Below are positions 62,564 to 64,000 of a DNA stretch of 64,000 nucleotides, piece after piece. Source of the stretch: Corynebacterium comes (lineage in GTDB: Bacteria > Actinomycetota > Actinomycetes > Mycobacteriales > Mycobacteriaceae). Under the pieces are notes generated by a model. The model made no database searches, was not told where the DNA came from, and saw nothing but the letters and a program-made list of their open reading frames with translations. The stretch covers positions 806,001-870,000 of the forward strand of contig NZ_CP046453.1 in assembly GCF_009734405.1 (NCBI RefSeq), written 5' to 3'. A program made the position numbers and the translations under genes. The stretch's first letter is position 1; every line of letters starts with the position of its first letter.

Positions 62564-63091
62564 ATGGCAGATGCGACTTTCACGCTCCGACCCATCCGTC
62601 CTGAGGATTACCCCCAGGTCCGGGCAATCTACGAGAGCGGCCTGGAATCCGGCCACGCCACCTACGAGACACAGGCACCGACCTGGCAGCAGTTCTTCCG
62701 GGCGAAGATCATGGAGTCCGTGTTCGTTGCAGCGGACAACGAAGACCCCGGGAAGCTGCTGGGCTGGGTCGCCGCCGCGCCCATCTCCAGCCGTTCCGTC
62801 TTCCACGGCGTGGTGGAGAACTCCATCTACATCCACCCCGACGCCCGCGGCCGAGGTGTTGCCGGTGCGCTCCTGGACAAGCTCATCGACGTCTGCGGGG
62901 GCCTGCACAAGTGGGGCATCCACGCCTGGGTCTTCCCCGAGAACGAGGGTTCTGCGGCGCTGCACAGGTCGCGGGGCTTCGAGAAGGTCGGCACCTTCCG
63001 TCACCTGGCGAAGATGAGCTACGGCGACATGGCGGGCCAGTGGCGGGACACTGACGTCTACGAGAAGCTGCTGCCCAAGCCGGGCGAGTGA
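62564..63091 (+). CDS. GNAT N-acetyltransferase, phosphinothricin acetyltransferase-like
   Basis: A 175-residue GNAT protein resembling Pat/Bar enzymes: FTLRPIRPEDYPQVRAIYESG at the start (split, residues 6-26), ENSIYIHPDARGRGVAGALLD (acetyl-CoA loop RGRGVA, about 98) and HAWVFPENEGSAALHRSRGF near 125-145. Such enzymes acetylate phosphinothricin or methionine sulfoximine/sulfone; the physiological substrate is unknown. Start ATG 62564 is preceded by an AACAAT hexamer 6 bases upstream. Confidence 0.85.
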   Translation: MADATFTLRPIRPEDYPQVRAIYESGLESGHATYETQAPTWQQFFRAKIMESVFVAADNEDPGKLLGWVAAAPISSRSVFHGVVENSIYIHPDARGRGVAGALLDKLIDVCGGLHKWGIHAWVFPENEGSAALHRSRGFEKVGTFRHLAKMSYGDMAGQWRDTDVYEKLLPKPGE

Positions 63092-63160
63092 GCGACGGGC
63101 CCGTCCCCGCTCCGGGGCGCGAGCCCATGCACCTCGTTTTCCCCCATCTCGGCAGCTCAG

Positions 63161-63179
63161 GGGCTGATAGGATCAGCCC
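63161..63179 (+). promoter_or_regulatory. Inverted repeat embedding a -10-like box
   Basis: GGGCTGA-TAGGA-TCAGCCC: 7-bp arms; the centre plus the next base read TAGGAT (63168-63173), 44 bases before ATG 63218. Either an operator over the promoter or a leader hairpin. Confidence 0.45.
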
Positions 63180-63217
63180 GGGCAGAGTTCTTCCCGGATC
63201 CCGAAAGCGAGGCCACG

Positions 63218-63634
63218 ATGTCCCTCAACAGTGTGCTGGCGACCATCCTGCCGGGTGCCGGTCTGACGTCCGGATCAGTTGACCTGGCGGGGCAGGGTTC
63301 GTCACAGCTGCCGCCTCCGCCCGCCTGCAGCCCGGTGAGCGGTGTGACGGGTTCCGGTCCGGTCGGCGTGTGGGGCTGTGATTCGGAGGCGCTGCCGAAG
63401 GTGGCGCTCAAGGCGGACCGGACCATGAACGGCTACGACGGCTGCAACTGGTTCTCGGGCACCTGGCGCGAGGAGGGCGCAAGGATCGTGTTCAATGACG
63501 ACCGCGTCTCCACGAAGCGGGCCTGTGGGCACCCCACCTGGTTCACGCAAGCCAGGTCCGCCACGGTTCACGGGAACATCATGACCGTCCACAATGCCGC
63601 GGGCGACAGCGTCGGGGCGTTGCCCCGACGCTGA
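63218..63634 (+). CDS. META-like domain protein, probably exported
   Basis: A 138-residue protein. The N-terminal stretch MSLNSVLATILPGAGL is weakly hydrophobic and may be a signal or just a loop; a Pro-rich linker follows. The C-terminal half (MNGYDGCNWFSGTWREEGARI, split, about 68-88, and KRACGHPTWF near 95) resembles META/HslJ domains with their Gly-Cys-Asn core. Function unknown. GCGAGG precedes ATG 63218. A perfect hairpin overlaps the stop codon. Confidence 0.68.
   Translation: MSLNSVLATILPGAGLTSGSVDLAGQGSSQLPPPPACSPVSGVTGSGPVGVWGCDSEALPKVALKADRTMNGYDGCNWFSGTWREEGARIVFNDDRVSTKRACGHPTWFTQARSATVHGNIMTVHNAAGDSVGALPRR
63608..63632. terminator. Hairpin over the stop codon of the META-like gene
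   Basis: A perfect 11-bp stem (63608-63618 with 63622-63632), 3-base loop, between two convergent genes; no T run. Confidence 0.65.
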
Positions 63635-63640
63635 CCGTCC

Positions 63641-64000
63641 TTACTCCACGGTCTCCTTGAGCTTCTCCTGCTTGACCGGGAGGAGAATGAACATGGCGAA
63701 CAGGGTCAGCGGCACCATGAGCAGGAAGACCGGCGCGAGACCGTCGTTGTAGCTGCTCAGAATGACCTCCCGGATGGGGGCGGGCAGTTGAACCACGGCC
63801 TCCGGGGTGAGCGAGTTCGAGGCGCCGCCGCCGGCGGCGAACTGCTCCGCGTAGGACTGCCCCTCCTCACCCATCTGCGCGAAGGCGCCGGGCAGGCGGT
63901 CGGCCAGGTTGCCCTGCAGGTTGTGGATGAACATCGCGCCGACCAGGGAGGCGCCGAGGGCGGAGCCGATCTGCCGGAAGAAGTTGTTCGCGGCGGTGGC
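63641..64000 (-). CDS. MFS exporter, DHA2/EmrB-QacA type (truncated by window edge)
   Basis: Only the C-terminal part (about 119 residues) is in the window; the start lies beyond base 64000. The segment NFFRQIGSALGASLVGAMF is typical of helix 11 in the 14-helix DHA2 drug exporters, followed by an extracytoplasmic loop and a final helix (LAPVFLLMVPLTLFAMFILL). The frame continues to the window end. The substrate is unknown. Confidence 0.82.
   Translation of the reverse strand, partial: ATAANNFFRQIGSALGASLVGAMFIHNLQGNLADRLPGAFAQMGEEGQSYAEQFAAGGGASNSLTPEAVVQLPAPIREVILSSYNDGLAPVFLLMVPLTLFAMFILLPVKQEKLKETVE

Noticed and set aside
61022..63004. 660-codon minus-strand frame
   Set aside because: Antisense to the PIN-PhoH and GNAT genes.

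Overview
This GC-rich window looks like a Corynebacterium chromosome. It carries mycothiol-dependent enzymes (Mca amidase, maleylpyruvate isomerase), a GapB-type glyceraldehyde-3-phosphate dehydrogenase, a PorB-like secreted protein, an aroF gene behind a Phe-Tyr-Phe leader peptide, and many leaderless genes whose TANNNT box lies 6-8 bases before the start codon. No IS element, prophage or CRISPR array was seen. Both ends cut through genes (aceA on the left, a DHA2-type MFS exporter on the right).

Layout. 1-8.0 kb: end of isocitrate lyase, rraA, a membrane protein, prfC, pth, a nitronate monooxygenase, gapB, a fourfold 32-bp tandem repeat and a small Cys-rich basic protein. 8.1-14.6 kb: a complete 3-hydroxybenzoate/gentisate catabolic locus (genM-genF-genD, the IclR regulator genR, transporter genK and hydroxylase genH), with two matching candidate GenR operators placed identically in front of genD and genK. 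14.6-25 kb: second pth, rplY, an AlkD-like repair gene, MFS transporters, a VOC protein, an SDR, prs, glmU, a 2-oxoglutarate/iron dioxygenase and tRNA-Gln. 25-31.9 kb: TetR-mfd, nadA and a basic amino acid permease. 32-38 kb: mazG, PorB-like protein, a lytic transglycosylase, then eno, divIC, a DUF501 gene and ppx, ending in a tRNA with a UAA (Leu) anticodon but a short variable loop. 38.3-45.9 kb: deaminase, two CNNM/CBS membrane proteins, a BI-1 family protein, greA with a small lipoprotein, a DUF4307 gene and mca. 45.9-53.6 kb: aroR leader-attenuator-aroF, uppS, a flavodoxin-like gene, coaA, glyA, and fused pabAB with pabC. 53.6-59 kb: TetR/GH13 divergent pair and two near-identical AAHS-type transporters, each preceded by a similar 16-bp palindrome. 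59-64 kb: a DUF5997 gene divergent from a LysR effector-domain protein, an LGFP lipoprotein, a PhoH-type PIN-ATPase, a GNAT acetyltransferase and a META-like secreted protein.

How it works together. Most of the window is core information processing and biosynthesis: C1/folate (glyA, pabAB, pabC), PRPP and cell-wall precursors (prs, glmU, uppS), CoA and NAD (coaA, nadA), aromatics (aroF), glycolysis (gapB, eno) and transcription/repair (mfd, greA, alkD). Into this sits an aromatic-acid catabolic module that feeds pyruvate and fumarate into central metabolism. The most notable signals are regulatory: the aroF attenuator, the paired gen operators, overlapping divergent leaderless promoters, and a small family of 16-bp palindromes present as a phased tandem array and as two single copies.
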